A DNA stretch of 64,000 nt from Xenoacremonium recifei (Eukaryota > Ascomycota > Sordariomycetes > Hypocreales > Nectriaceae): assembly GCA_012184525.1 (NCBI GenBank), contig WOFQ01000053.1:124001-188000 (forward strand), given 5' to 3'. The position numbers and the translations under genes were made by a program. This document shows, piece after piece, positions 10,390 to 22,147 of this stretch (positions within the stretch are counted from its first letter, which is position 1; every line of letters starts with the position of its first letter). The notes under the pieces are model-generated. The model was not told where the DNA came from and searched no databases. It saw only the letters and a program-made list of their open reading frames with translations.

Positions 10390-11588
10390 ATGGATGTCGA
10401 CTCGGATACTGCCGACGCCGAGTCAAAGCTCGCCAACTCCCACATTTCCATCGACGATGACGATGACACGGAAGATGACCCCGTAGTCGCAACCTACCCG
10501 GTCTTCATCAACCCCGCGCTGCCCCTCGGCCGCCAACTCCTGGTCCTTCAACAGCCCAACCGCACTGATGACACACCGCGCCCACCACCTTCAGAGCTGC
10601 GCCTCAAAGCTCGCGCCGGCATGGTTGAGGTCGACCTGCCGCTAGACTACAATGTTGCCTACGACAAGGAGAAGGGCCTGAAATGGGGCAAGGACTTGCA
10701 GGCGAGCATGGCGGCCAAGAACGGCGGGAGTCACGGCCTGGCGGGCGGCTTTGGCGTCGGGACGGTGCAGCGCGGTGGTGGGAGAAAGAAGGCTGAGGAG
10801 TTGGAGGACGAGCGCATGGATTGGACCGATGCGCTGCGGCAGGACAAGGTGCTGCGCACGCAGACGCTGGGTGGTCAATATCCAGAGTACCGAGAAGTCC
10901 AGTACATGGTTGGCGTCTTCCAAGGCAGTAAGTTCTCAACCCCTCCCATCCCCCGCAAAATATAACATCACGGTACTAACAGGCTTGCCTTTCAGGCGAC
11001 CTACATCTTACACCCGTCTCTTCCCTCGTCCACCTACGCCCACAACTCCACCACATCGACGCAACAACCCAACTCGACCGCCAATCCTCCGCGGCCTCCA
11101 AAGACGGCCCAGCCGCCGGCTCTGCCGCCGCCGCCCCAAAGGCCATCCACATGACCATCAAGACCACGCCCGACGGCGACTCCGTCACCACCGAGACCAT
11201 CGCCGACCGCCTGCGCCGCGTCCAAGCCGAGCACTGGCGCAAGCTGCGCCACACCGACGAGAACGAGGAAGCCGCCTGGGAGGTCTACAACGAGAGCCTC
11301 TTCCTGCAGCCGCCCGAGGCCGAGGCTGAGCTGGAGCATCCCCTGGAGGAGACGGTGCCGCACTACGGGGTGCGCTGGGGTGAGGATGAACTGCTGGAGG
11401 CTGTGAGCGGGATCAAGAAGCCGGTTCCTGAACCACCTGTCGAGAAGCCTAAGAAGAAGACTCCCAAGACTGAGCCTGTCGCCGCTCCACCTGCACCGGC
11501 TGCGGAACCTGAAGAACCGAGGAAGACAAGGGCGCGACCTCGAGGAGGTGCAACACGACGGGGTGGTAGAACTAAGGCGTCTAGTTAG
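10390..11588 (+). CDS. RPC37: DNA-directed RNA polymerase III subunit RPC5/RPC37
   Basis: TFIIF-like peripheral subunit of RNA polymerase III, acting with RPC53 in initiation, termination and reinitiation on tRNA and 5S genes. Exons are 10390-10927 and 10996-11588, 376 residues. The N-terminus is acidic (Asp run at about 19-25), followed by the diagnostic block with YPVFINPALPLGRQLLVLQQP (about 37-57), then a region ending YPEYREVQYMVGVFQGS across the splice site, which matches the Sin/Rpc5 fold boundary. The C-terminal part is Pro/Lys/Ala-rich and ends in an Arg/Gly tail. It converges on PAT1. Family identification is good; the tail looks disordered and may vary. Confidence 0.85.
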
Positions 11589-12218
11589 GGATGGGAAAAG
11601 GTACAATCGAGGTTACAAAAGAAAAGAGTACTAAGATCCGGGTATGCATGGGTTCGGCGCAAATGGGGGCTATAGATTGGTCAGATAATTTACGTAGAGT
11701 AATACGTTTCAACATCACGAATTATAGTAGACAGCATGCGCGAAAAGGAAAATGATATTGAACACTGATATACCGCTGACTTTGAGCACCCCCAAAGTAC
11801 TCGCCGCCAACAGAAGGTTCGACACGTGAAGCATGTCGATACACACAAGACCACCATCCACCCATCCACTTGGTCCTAGTATAGTACACCCAGCGCTCAT
11901 CCACCGCGGCAACAGATGCAATGCCTTCTCTGATCATCCATATAAAAATGACAGGAGAAGAAATAGAAGGCCCACGGCATCTGTGAGAAAAGTTTTCCTG
12001 TGATCCCAGCATCACAAGATCCCAAAAAAATCCAGTTTCCGAACATATACCAGCCCCGATAGAAGCTCGGGAAATCCGCAACGGTAGTACAAGCGCTCCT
12101 CCTTCACACCACTCTTCTACTGAAGACCTTCTACCAAAGAAGTTCAACTTCCAATCCGATGTGCTAAAGACCTTTTACTGGAGAAGTTCGATTCAACATC
12201 CGATGTACTCAAGACCTT
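11589..12218. other. Convergent 3' flank of RPC37 and PAT1
   Basis: 630 bases, AT-rich in part, between two converging stops. Its right end carries two of the three 44-bp tandem units described separately. No gene seen. Confidence 0.5.
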
Positions 12219-12248
12219 CTACTGGAGAAGTTCGACGTCCAATCCGAT
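12117..12248. repeat. Three 44-bp tandem repeats spanning the PAT1 stop codon
   Basis: Units at 12117-12160, 12161-12204 and 12205-12248 are each exactly 44 bp and clearly related. On the minus strand each starts ATCGGAT, contains GAACTTCT and later AAGGTCTT. The unit at 12205-12248 encodes the last residues of PAT1 and its TAG stop; the other two lie in the 3' flank. Since 44 is not a multiple of three, the extra copies are out of frame with PAT1. Confidence 0.9.
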
Positions 12249-14734
12249 GGAGCGCATGAAGAGGTTGACGCTGGTCAGACGCTCAGTCGCCATGGCGGGA
12301 GGCAGAGTCTTCGCGAGGCCAACGGTGTCGAGAACGCGGTCCTTGACGGCGAGAACCAGTCGGGTCTGCTGGTCGTGGGTCGCGCTGACTCCCATAGCCG
12401 CAAGAAGCTGCCAGACGTAGACATCCTCACGGTTGTTGATGCTGTCGGGGAACATAAGCGGCAGCGTGTGCTCAATGCGAGCAAAGAGAAGCTCAAAGGT
12501 GTGGTCCCTAGGTACATCAAAATTAGCATATTGCGTTGGTAAAAGCAAGAACGAGATACGTACCATTTCTCCCACTGCTCAGGGTTACCCGCACCAGTCT
12601 GCTTCAAGAGCACGGCACGGCTGAGAATGAGCGTAAGCATAGAAACTCCAACTCTAGATCTAGCGATGAGATCAACATTGAGCTTCGTAGCAATGAGGTT
12701 CAAAATTCCGTCCACGATATCGAGTCCGGTGTCGTTGAAGTATTGCAGGAGAGAGGGCATGACGGTGGACAGGAAAAGCTCGATCTTTTCGCGCATTGCC
12801 GAGTTCAGCGTCGTCTCAGGTGAGTTGATGGTTCCGCTCTGCACAACATCTAACTGATCAAGATGGTAAATTATCATCGTCAAGATCGTGGTTCGCTGTT
12901 CAAAGGACAGGTGGGGGAAGATTCGAGGAATAGCCTTCTCGCCCTTGGCGCAGGACAGGAAGGCAATGAAGGGGTGAGGAACAGTTGCTCCAATCGGCTC
13001 GTGGACCTTCAACTCATCCCAAAGCTTGGCATTATACTGCTCAAGAATCCCCGCCCATTCCTTTTGCTGAAGCTGCAGAGCTTCGTCCTCAGGGCCGGTA
13101 ACAGGGGGGGGCATGAGACGGACGTGATCCTCGATAGCCATAAGGGTCGCGTAAACCTTTTCGGCGTTGCGAAGAATCGTCTTGCGATCAAGGCCATTAG
13201 CCGTAGTCTTCTTGCTCGGGTGAGGTCGGGGCGTTTCACTCTCCGCCCGCTTGATGTTCAACAGAGGCTTCGGGGTCTTGGCGTTGCTGAAGGAGATCTT
13301 TCCAAGGCTTCCGGCGATAACAAGGTTGGGGTTCTTGGGCTTGTTCTTAGCGGCTTCAACAGCTCTTTGAACTTGTTGCTCCATGCGCTGGAAATGATTC
13401 TCGGCCGCACGGCCATGTCGTCGCGTACCACCCTGGCGGCTGCCGGTCTGGTAGAGGTAGGTCTGCGCAAAATTGCTGAGGGGCTGGCTCGGGTTCTGAC
13501 GTTGTCCCGCTCGGATGTGGCTGTAGACCTGATAGTAGAAGTCTTCAGCAGTTGGTCCTTCAGCTCCTTCGACGGGGTTGCCAGTAGCAGACACAAGTTG
13601 CTGAAGCTGAATTCGAGTTATGAAGTTCTTGTCCTGGGGTGTCATAAGACCATTGTCCTTAGATAGCAGCCAGATCTTGTGATTTCTCTTAGCTCGCTTA
13701 GTCTCCTGATCCAGGAACATGGCTTTGTCCTCCTCTGACATTCGATTGAACTGAGGGTGAGCATGCATCTGAGCCAGTTGTGGGATAGAACCCTGGGAAC
13801 GGTTCGCCTGATGGCCAGGCATCCCCATTCGCGCGGCATCTCCAGAGAGGCGGTTGGGGTTCTGGAGAATCTGCGTGGGCTGCACAGAATGCTGTTGATG
13901 TTGATAGGCCTGTGCTTGTTGGACCTGTTCACTAGGAGGCTGCTTCGAATGAATACTCTGAGGCCGTTGGAGAATTGTCATAGGTTGGCCATGAGCTTGC
14001 TGTTGCGGAACCTGCTGTTGCGGAACCTGCTGCTGCTGAACAGCTGGGTAACCGGTCTGATGCTGGGCATAGGAAGCGACCTCCGGGGCTTGGGGCTGGG
14101 GTTGGGAGGACTGCTTGGCTTGCGCTCGCATCGCAGCTTCTACCTCCTCAAGGCTCATGACCTTACGACCGCTGGGCGGCTGAGTGGGCTGAGCAGGTTG
14201 AGGGGGGGAAACAGGAGCAGCAGGCTGAGGAGTAGATTTCGAGGGACCAATGCCCCAAATGCTTCGGTCCACATTGAGATCCGGGAGAGGCTCGGGTTCT
14301 CGATACTTCTCATAGCCAGAGCGAGCAGGTTGTTGGGCATACCGGGGAGTATAGTAGGGGTTCTGGTACTCCGGCACCGGGACTTGGGGTTGAATCTCGA
14401 CGGCAGGGGCCTTGGGAGCTGGCTGTTGGCGGTGATATCGAAGGTGTTCCTCTTCAATTGCTCCAGCTACCTTGGCCGTCTGGCCGAAAAAGTCGAAATC
14501 CTTGCCTACGGAGCTCGTTCCAATCGTTTCTCCACCACCACCAAAGGTATCGTCGTTGAACGCATCGTCGGCATCATCGAGCTTATCGCCAAGGCCGTCG
14601 TAAGTGTCTTCGAAGTCAAGGGCATCGTCGGCATCGCCATCCCTGCCCGAGAGCCCGGCGAATGGATCATGAGCCTGGGAGAAACCCGGCGCCGCCGTGT
14701 TATGACGGGAATTATCGAACCCGAAAAAAGACAT
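12219..14734 (-). CDS. PAT1: mRNA decapping activator PAT1
   Basis: Cytoplasmic P-body protein that bridges the Lsm1-7 ring, Dhh1 and Dcp1/2 to promote mRNA decapping and repress translation. Exons are 12564-14734 and 12219-12507, 819 residues. The N-terminus begins MSFFGFD, the conserved motif that contacts Dhh1/DDX6 in this family. A long Gln/Pro-rich disordered region follows (about 100-330). The conserved Pat1 middle segment carries GSLGKISFSNAKTPKPLL (about 475-495), and the C-terminal alpha-helical Pat-C domain fills the rest. The intron at 12508-12563 restores the conserved C-terminal helices. The coding end lies in a tandemly repeated 44-bp unit. Confidence 0.93.
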
Positions 14735-17051
14735 TTCGGGTTCTTAGTTGAAGAGATCGTGATAAAGTGAGGATTGCGCTGAAAAATATATTAGCACATG
14801 ACAAGTTGGCATGAGAAGAGCTCCTGATGGATGCTACCATCCATGCGAAATAGTAGGTGTTGAAGAGAAAGAGAGGAAATTTCGTGGAAAGGAAGTGAAA
14901 GGAGAATGTTTGTGTGGCTAGGCAGAAGTTCAAAGCCGCTTTGGCCCGTCACAAGAGAAAAGAAAATCCCCTCTGCGATCAGGAAGTGAATGCGTGTCAG
15001 AGCAAGCAGTCTCCAGCAGTCGGTAAACAACAATGAAAAGCTGCCTGTCCGTCGTCCAGGGCCCATTGTCGGAAACTTTGGGAACTGCAGGGCCTCCTCG
15101 TCTCCTTTGAGCGCAGTATCGTGGGATACTGTTTACTCCAGAAGCTTCGCCATGTTTCCCCCCCTTGGGTCAATGTGATCGCCAAACCACCTCACATTCG
15201 TCGCCATAGCAGTGCCAACCCCCAAAGAACCAAGCGCAAAACAACCCCAGGTATAAAGACAACAAATGCTGTGTACTTACCACTAGGAGAAGGAGATTTC
15301 AGTAGAGTCAACCAAGTCGCACAAATCGGTCATGGTGTCTTCCAAACGGAAACTCAAGGCTTGCTAGCGGGCAAAACAACCAAGCGGGGCGAGAAGCAGA
15401 GCGAGGAATTTGGGGTTCTTCGCAAAGCTCGTAGGATGCGCTCGAGAGATCGGAGGTCCGGAAAGACGGGGAGAGAGGCGAGATCTGCGCTGCCAACAGG
15501 TGCTTGGTCAAGCTCTGTTGGAGTGGTGATGCGCTCTGAGGGAGAACGACGTTGTCACTCGGCGTGCATCGACCCCACATCAAGGCTCTTGCGAAATTCC
15601 GCTTCCGGAGCACGGACCGTCTCGACGCTGGGGTCATGTGACAGTCACGTGCTATCATGACTGGTGAAGGGTTGGCGGCTGAGTTTCGAACGATGGACAG
15701 AAGCTTCTCTCAAACGCCTCCTCGGTTAGAAGGTTAAAAGTTTACTTGAGCTCATCATTCCTGGAACTTCTTGTTCCGGCCAGCGGCAGCACGTGGCGGC
15801 AGTGTGAAAGTGCGTTTATCTGTATGTGGCCGTGATAACAGCCTGAGATGTGTATGTCCGCCCAGGGAGGATGAGTTGATACACAAACACAAGGTTACGC
15901 ACGGGCAACACTCAGTCCTCAGATAAAGGCTATGTTCGATGTTGACAAGGACAATTCCCTCATGCCTGTCTCGGCGGCATGTTTCAGTCATTTGATACGT
16001 CTCTTCAGCAAGCCACAGAGAACGGGCTTGCGTACGCCGTGCTCCGTCGAGTAAGATTGGGCCCCCTTTCAGAGACGCCACCAAGTTCAAGACATGCTTC
16101 TGGAGTCAGCACGTCAATCTCAGGGAGTCAGTCTTGATTAATAGTTTGGGGCTCCATTGATGCGTTCGTTCTTCGGTTCGAGAAACCATGTCAGCCACCG
16201 GCACGCCCTCCCGTATATGCATGCATGCTCCAGGAGAGCCGGCTGCCCGTATGGATCCCTTGCCAAGGGGATACGAGGCCCCGGGGCACTTTTCGAGATG
16301 CTGAAATTAGCGCCATTCCCGTTGCAGGGTCGGCTCGTTTGCCCTGCGAGGCCTGCTTGGCATCAGGCCAATCACTGCCTTGTCCGGCTGGAGCTGTCTG
16401 CGGCAGATCGCGCCAGGGTGTCGCGGCGTGCAGGGGGTGAACGCCTGGCGATAGCGTCTGGACCGCTGTAACGCGCTAGAAATAGCCCTGAAGGACCCTC
16501 GAGTTCCAGGCGGCGCCGGGCCAGCTGAGGGCTGCAGGTACTTGCGCGGCCTTATCAACTGTGCCGCGTGGCAGGTACCTCTGTATCTCGTGTCTGCCAG
16601 TCGGCGTAAGCGTCAGTGCCAGCTCAGTGGCTGACGACTTCCAGAGAGGGATGGAGGGAGGATTGAGGTCCAGGTGTCCATTCTTTTTCCCTTCCCCTGA
16701 CGGACAGACTGACTGACTGACATTCATCTGCATTCTTTCTCTCCTTCTTCCTTCACCTCCATCGCATCGCATCGCGAAGTCTGCCCCGAGTCGCGTGCGC
16801 TTTCTTTTCCTCTGATTCGTCTGCTGGCCGCCGCGTTGCCTTCACCTTCGCCCGTCCAGCGCCATCACCGCGATGGTCTTTTGAAGCCGCCTTTCTCCAA
16901 CTTCGAGCTCGACCCCCGACCAACGCCACGCCTTGCCTTGGGACCACATTTCCATTACGACGATCTTGGGCCCTTTTCTATAGGAACCGCCTCCCGTCCG
17001 TATTTCTTACCGAGAGCTTCGTGTCCTCGACACGATTGAACAGTCATCACC
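14735..17051. other. 2.3-kb divergent intergenic region with a GTCACGTG site
   Basis: Separates the PAT1 and KTR starts. A GTCACGTG element sits at 15644-15651, and CATCG repeats and a pyrimidine-rich tract occur at about 16725-16775, probably within the KTR leader. The open frames here are short, fragmentary and without recognisable motifs, so no gene is called. Confidence 0.4.
15644..15651. promoter_or_regulatory. GTCACGTG, CBF1-type bHLH site
   Basis: The octamer GTCACGTG matches the Cbf1/E-box consensus RTCACGTG. It is about 0.9 kb upstream of PAT1 and 1.4 kb upstream of the KTR gene, so its target is unclear. Confidence 0.35.
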
Positions 17052-18491
17052 ATGGTCGCTGGCAACGCGCGCTACGTGCGCTACATCGTCATCGCCGTCT
17101 TCGTACGTCGCCTCGCCCTTCCCTCGCCAGCTCTCGAATCCCCGAATACTAACAAGGCCCTAGACCCTCCTCGTCTTCTACTTCGTCTCCAGCTCGAGCT
17201 ATGAGGGCGTTGTCATCCCGGGAAACCTCCAGCCGGGAGGCTTCAAGGGTGGTAGCTCTGGCTCTTCCTCTTCTTCCTCTTCTCAATCCTCAACCGGAGC
17301 CGAGAAGCATCCCTCGCGGCCGAACACCGATGCCAAGGACTATCCCCTGGCTCTGAGCCCCAACGACCCTGGCTGGGATGACTTGGTCAACATCTCTCCC
17401 GGCCCTCGAATGAACGCTACATTTGTTACCCTTGCCCGGAACACCGATGTCTGGGAGATTGCCGAATCCATCCGCCAGGTGGAGGACCGCTTCAACCGAC
17501 GATACAACTACGACTGGGTCTTCCTGAACGACAAGCCTTTCGACTCGACTTTTAAGAAGGTTACCAGCTCGCTCGTTTCCGGCAACACCTACTATGGCGA
17601 GATCCCTCGTGAGCACTGGTCGTTCCCCGACTGGATTGACCAGGACAAGGCCAAGAAGGTCCGCGAAGACATGAAGGAGCGTAAGATCATCTACGGAGAT
17701 TCTGTCAGCTACCGCCACATGTGCCGATTCGAGTCTGGATTCTTCTTCCGACAGGAGCTCATGCTCAACTACGAGTACTACTGGCGTGTCGAGCCCTCCA
17801 TCAAGCTCTACTGCGACATCCACTACGACCCCTTCCGATACATGGCCGAGCACAAGAAGAAGTACAGCTTCGTTCTGAGTCTCTATGAGTACATTGACAC
17901 CATTCCCACTCTCTGGGACAGCGTCAAGAAGTTTACCAAGAACTTCCCTGAGCACGTTGCTGCGGACAACTCGATGGGCTTCCTCAGTGATGACGGTGGC
18001 GACACCTACAACAAGTGCCATTTCGTAAGTTGCAATGAATGAATGCAAAGTTTGGAACAGCTTAGACTAACGAATTCCAGTGGTCCAACTTTGAGATTGG
18101 CAACTTGAACTGGCTTCGAAGCAAGCCCTACCTCGACTTCTTCGAGTCGCTTGACCAGGATGGCGGTTTCTTCTACGAGCGATGGGGAGACGCTCCCGTC
18201 CATTCCATCGCTGCGGGTCTCCTCCTGAACCGAGATGAGATTCACTTCTTCAACGACATCGCCTACTGGCACGTTCCCTTTACTCACTGTCCCACTGGCG
18301 AGAAGACTCGTCTCGATCTCCGTTGCCACTGCAACCCGAAGGAGAACTTTGACTGGAAGGGCTATTCTTGTAAGCATTTCTTATGGAGTCATGAAGATCA
18401 TAACCAGACTGACCATGATACAGGCACCTCTCGATACTTTGACATCAACGGCTTGGATAAGCCCGATGGTTTTGAGAACCAGCAGGACTAA
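17052..18491 (+). CDS. KRE2/KTR/MNT1-family alpha-1,2-mannosyltransferase (GT15)
   Basis: Golgi type II membrane enzyme that transfers mannose from GDP-mannose onto O-linked and/or N-linked glycans of secreted and cell-wall proteins. Four exons: 17052-17102, 17164-18024, 18081-18369 and 18424-18491, all phase-consistent, 422 residues. The signal anchor spans the first splice site (about residues 10-25), followed by a Gly/Ser-rich stem (about 35-60). GT15 hallmarks include MNATFVTLARN, YNYDWVFLND, MCRFESGFFF, YYWRVEPSIKLYCDI, the EYIDTIPTLWD region and FYERWGDAPVHSIAAGL. The C-terminus ends soon after the Cys-containing RCHC region, as usual. It converges on the uS12m gene. Which KTR subfamily it belongs to is not resolved. 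Confidence 0.93.
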
Positions 18492-18878
18492 AAAGCCCCG
18501 CCGCAATGTCATGAGCGGTCGGATGTAACTTTATCATATTTCAGTTGTAATGTCGGGATTGTGATCATGATCCCCCTCATTCAGCACCACAGTCATGGGA
18601 TACACACATTTTAGGGGAAGGGAACGGGGGGCCGGCCCTGGAAATGATCTTTAAAGTGGAAAAACAGGCGTCTAGGTTGAAATACTTTGACAGCTTCGGT
18701 CATGTAGATATAGTTGAAACAACAGGGTTTTCTTCAAAATCATGATGCTTGTGTCTCTAGTGGTTTATGGTGTCTGGTGTGTGCAGAAAGTTGTTATACA
18801 TGGTACAATATGGGTACATGGCCTCTGGCCTTTCAAGTCTCCATCATCTCGCTCTTCATGAAATATGTCCTCCGTCTC
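18492..18878. other. Convergent 3' flank of KTR and uS12m genes
   Basis: 387 bases between converging stop codons; AT-richer than the genes, with no coding signal. Presumably both 3' UTRs. Confidence 0.5.
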
Positions 18879-19458
18879 TTAACCAACAGTCGCCTTCTTG
18901 GGCTTCTTGGTACCGTATTTACTCCTACTCGTCGTTCGAGTCGCAACACCGCCCTATGCTCAATCAGTAATCTGTCCATACTTCCTCACGGCCCCTAAAC
19001 AGGCCTGCACGCAAACTCACCAAATCCAACGCTCCTCGCACCAACCGATACCGCACACCAGGACAATCCTGCGCCCGCCCTCCTCTCACAAGCACCACAC
19101 TGTGCTGCTGGATATTGTGACCCTCCCCAGGGATATACGCCGTGACGAGCGCGCCAGTCGACAGCTTCACACGCGCCGTCTTTCGCTCGCCCGAGTTGGG
19201 CTTCTTGGGCCGCACCACACCGACTCGCAGACACACGCCCTTGAGCGCCGGGCAGTGCGTGTTGGACAGCGCGGGCGAGACGGCATGGCGTGCGCGCTTG
19301 CCCTTGCGGATGCCGCGTAGGACTTGGTTGAGCGTTGCTTGCGGCGCGGGCGTGGTGCTGAATGTGCGGAAGGCTGGGACGGCGAGACGGGGTGTGGCAG
19401 CCATGAAAGGGCGTCGGGCCACCGGGGCGAAGAGTTGGCGCACAATGCTGCCCGTCAT
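18879..19458 (-). CDS. MRPS12: Mitochondrial small-subunit ribosomal protein S12 (uS12m)
   Basis: Component of the mitochondrial ribosome decoding centre. Exons are 19021-19458 and 18879-18953, 170 residues. The first ~45 residues are basic and Ser/Thr/Ala-rich, consistent with a mitochondrial presequence. The S12 core begins with ATLNQVLRGIRKGKR and includes LKGVCLRVGVVRPKKPNSGE, with the near-universal KKPNS, then IPGEGHNIQQHSVVLVRGGR. Splicing at 18954-19020 brings in the typical C-terminus (GGVATRTTSRSKYGTKKPKK); without it the protein ends abnormally. The start is the ATG at 19458; codons further upstream in frame are not ATG. It is divergent from the acyl-CoA dehydrogenase gene. Confidence 0.93.
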
Positions 19459-20074
19459 GGTGGGCAATGGGATGTTGTCGTCGTCGTCGTCGTCGGCGTC
19501 GCTGCTCCTACTCCAGCCTTGTCGAAGCTCTCACCAGAAAATCTCCAGCAGCTGCAGGTCACGTGTCGGCAGCTCTCGGCCCTTCAGATCCGCCGCGCTC
19601 CGACATCCTCGGGGCCCCACTCTGTGGCTAGCGGAGCCCCGGGCCAGCTATCACATGCTGGGACCAGCCAGTTACAGTGCTTGACGTCAGCGGGTAAACG
19701 CCGGCTATCGCTGCCCCCGCGTGGAGGGCTGGAGGTTACCCTCGGCAGAGCTATGGGGAGGGCCGAGCTGGGCGCTTTGGAACCGCCGTCAACCGTGGCT
19801 GGCGGCTTAGGACAGGACGAGGCACGAGGGAGCTTTTTCCCTTCCCTCCGCCATCTTACCTACATACATCCCTCTCCGGAGTTTCTATTCTTGCTGCTTT
19901 TGATTGTGGTGTTTTACTCGTCTTGGATACCGATACCCCTGTCATCCTAGTGCTGTCCGGCGAATACTTCGACAGCTCGTTTCCTATATCAGCTCCCAAT
20001 TGCGCCTCTCCGCCCTCCCCCTCGACCTCCTCGGACCTCACATCCTGCTCCGTCCCCTCCGTCCATTGACCGCC
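19459..20074. promoter_or_regulatory. Divergent promoter between uS12m and acyl-CoA dehydrogenase genes
   Basis: 616 bases between two genes for mitochondrial proteins. It contains GTCACGTG at 19558-19565 and a pyrimidine-rich leader near 19840-20040 on the plus strand. The octamer could serve either gene. Confidence 0.45.
19558..19565. promoter_or_regulatory. GTCACGTG, CBF1-type bHLH site
   Basis: The octamer GTCACGTG lies about 100 bp upstream of the uS12m start and about 510 bp upstream of the acyl-CoA dehydrogenase start, a plausible promoter position for the former. Confidence 0.4.
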
Positions 20075-21522
20075 ATGTCGTCCTTCTCACGGGTCCTGCG
20101 CCCAGCGCTGAGGGGGAGTCGAGGCCTGACACAGCGAATTGCCGTGGGAGCGCGAAGTGCGCGGCCAATGCCCAGCATAAATCATGTGTAAGTGCCCAGA
20201 GCCTCCAGTCTCACCACACTCAAAGCTGACCGCGATCCCCAGCACCCGTCCCCTGTCAACAACCGCTTCTCGCCGCTCCGATGCCGCCATTGATATCACC
20301 GACATCCCTCCCACGCCCATCTCGCACCTCTCCGAGACTGAGGCCGCCATGCAGGAGGCCATCTCCAAGTTCGCCACGGATGTCATCCTCCCCAAGGCCC
20401 GCGAGATGGACGAGGCCGAGTCCATGGACCCCGCCATTGTCGAGCAGCTGTTCGAGCAGGGCCTCATGAGCGTCGAGATCCCCGAGGAGTACGGCGGCGC
20501 CGGCATGAACTTCACGTCCGCCATCATCGGCATCGAGGAGCTTGCCCGCGCCGACCCCAGCGTGTCGGTCCTCGTCGACGTCCACAACACGCTCTGCAAC
20601 ACCGCCATCATCAAGTACGGCTCCGAGGCCATTAAGAAGAAGTGGCTTCCCCGTCTCGCCACCAACACCGTCGCCTCCTTCTGCCTCAGCGAGCCCGTCT
20701 CCGGCTCCGACGCCTTCGCCATGGCCACCAAGGCCACTGAAACCGCCGATGGCTTCAAGATCTCCGGCGGCAAGATGTGGATCACCAACTCGGTCGAGTC
20801 GGACCTCTTCATCGTCTTCGCCAACCTCGATCCCCCCAAGGGCTACAAGGGCATCACCGCCTTCCTCGTCGAGAAGGGCACTCCCGGCTTCAGCATCGCC
20901 AAGAAGGAGAAGAAGCTCGGCATCCGCGCCTCCAGCACCTGCGTCATCAACCTGGACGATGTCGTCGTCCCCAAGGAGAACCTGCTCGGCACGCGCGGCC
21001 ACGGCTACAAGTACGCCATCAGCCTGCTCAACGAGGGCCGCATCGGCATTGCCGCCCAGATGACCGGTCTCGCCCTCGGCGCCTTCGAGAACGCCGTCCG
21101 CTACGTCTACAACGACCGTCGCCAGTTCGGCCAGCTCGTCGGCGAGTTCCAGGGCATGCAGCACCAGATTGCCCAGGCCTACGTCGAGATCCAGGCCGCC
21201 CGCGCCCTCGTCTACAACGCCTCCCGCAAGAAGGAGGCCGGCGAGGACTTTGTCAAGGACGCCGCCATGGCCAAGCTCTACGCCTCCCAGGTCGCTGGCC
21301 GTGTCTCCGGCCTTGCCGTCGAGTGGATGGGTGGAATGGGCTTCGTGCGTGAGGGTCTGGCTGAGAAGTACTTCCGTGATAGCAAGATTGGCGCCATTTA
21401 TGAGGGAACGAGCAACATCCAGTAAGTGCTCCTTAATATCTCGTTATCATGATCATCACGACTAACCAGTTCATAGGCTCAATACCATTGCCAAGCTGCT
21501 TCAAAAGGAGTACACTGCATAG
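20075..21522 (+). CDS. Short/branched-chain acyl-CoA dehydrogenase, mitochondrial
   Basis: FAD-dependent enzyme oxidising short or 2-methyl-branched acyl-CoA, with electrons passing to ETF; expected in the mitochondrial matrix in isoleucine/valine catabolism or beta-oxidation. Exons are 20075-20187, 20243-21421 and 21477-21522, 445 residues. The basic, Arg/Ser-rich N-terminus (about 1-50) resembles a presequence. Family signatures include PEEYGGAGMNF, ASFCLSEPVSGSDAF, GGKMWITNS, LGIRASSTC and DRRQFGQLVGEFQGMQ. The catalytic glutamate is expected in the C-terminal IYEGTSNIQLNT, which straddles the last intron. Third positions are almost all C or G, suggesting high expression. It most resembles ACADSB-type enzymes, but substrate specificity cannot be read from sequence. 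Confidence 0.92.
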
Positions 21523-22147
21523 AGGGATAGACTTATTTGGATAATGTAGAATTAGGGCTATACACAAAAAAAAAAAGTTGTAAAAGAATACGACGGATCA
21601 TTCCGCGTCATCACCCAACTCGCTTGCATACCTCGTATATATCATGGGTATCTCCTATTTGTGGCTTGCACCTCAGTTCTCTCACTCTCACAGCTTCAGT
21701 CCAGGCCTCCCCTCCCATAGCATCAGCCAGGAAAAACAAAACTAGCAAATCCAAGCTCAATTATTTTCACATCTATCAACATCCTCCAAAGTTCCCCTGC
21801 TTAGCTTGTTTTGATACTCTCCCTCAGAATGATAGCCACGACACATTTTTTTTTCGCCCACTCCCCGCTTCAACCATCAATCGACAAACATATAATCCTA
21901 ACAACGCAACTATAGCGAATGAAAACCCTCATCTCTCAGCCTGCAGGGACCTTTCTCCCCTCGAGTCCCTAAGCTGCTTCAAGACGAAGGGAAATGACCA
22001 AAAAAGAAACGTAGGAAATACGAAACAACTCGCCCGCGATATCTGATCGTCCCCTGGGTATCCCGAATGATGTGCAAGAAGACTTCATCCGCCGCGGCTT
22101 CCACTCTACCATGTCGTCAAAAAATCACCAAGCAAAGATCATCATCA
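21523..22147. other. 3' flank between acyl-CoA dehydrogenase and PKC1
   Basis: AT-rich, CA/TC-rich 625 bases following the dehydrogenase stop, with an A run at about 21567-21576. No gene seen. It is the likely 3' UTR zone of both converging genes. Confidence 0.45.

Noticed and set aside
13757..14770. Plus-strand 337-codon open frame opposite PAT1
   Set aside because: Leu/Arg/Gly-rich antisense product of the PAT1 Gln/Pro-rich region; no family features.
15121..15660. Plus-strand 179-codon open frame between PAT1 and KTR
   Set aside because: No domain, Arg/Ser-rich random-looking composition, and no matching start context or neighbouring exons.
16160..16190. GGTTCGAG-like T-loop suggesting a tRNA gene
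   Set aside because: No acceptor, D-arm or anticodon stem can be built around it.
20256..21164. Minus-strand 302-codon open frame opposite the acyl-CoA dehydrogenase
   Set aside because: A shadow frame caused by the strong C/G third-position bias of the sense gene; its Gly/Val/Asp/Leu-rich composition is typical of such artefacts.
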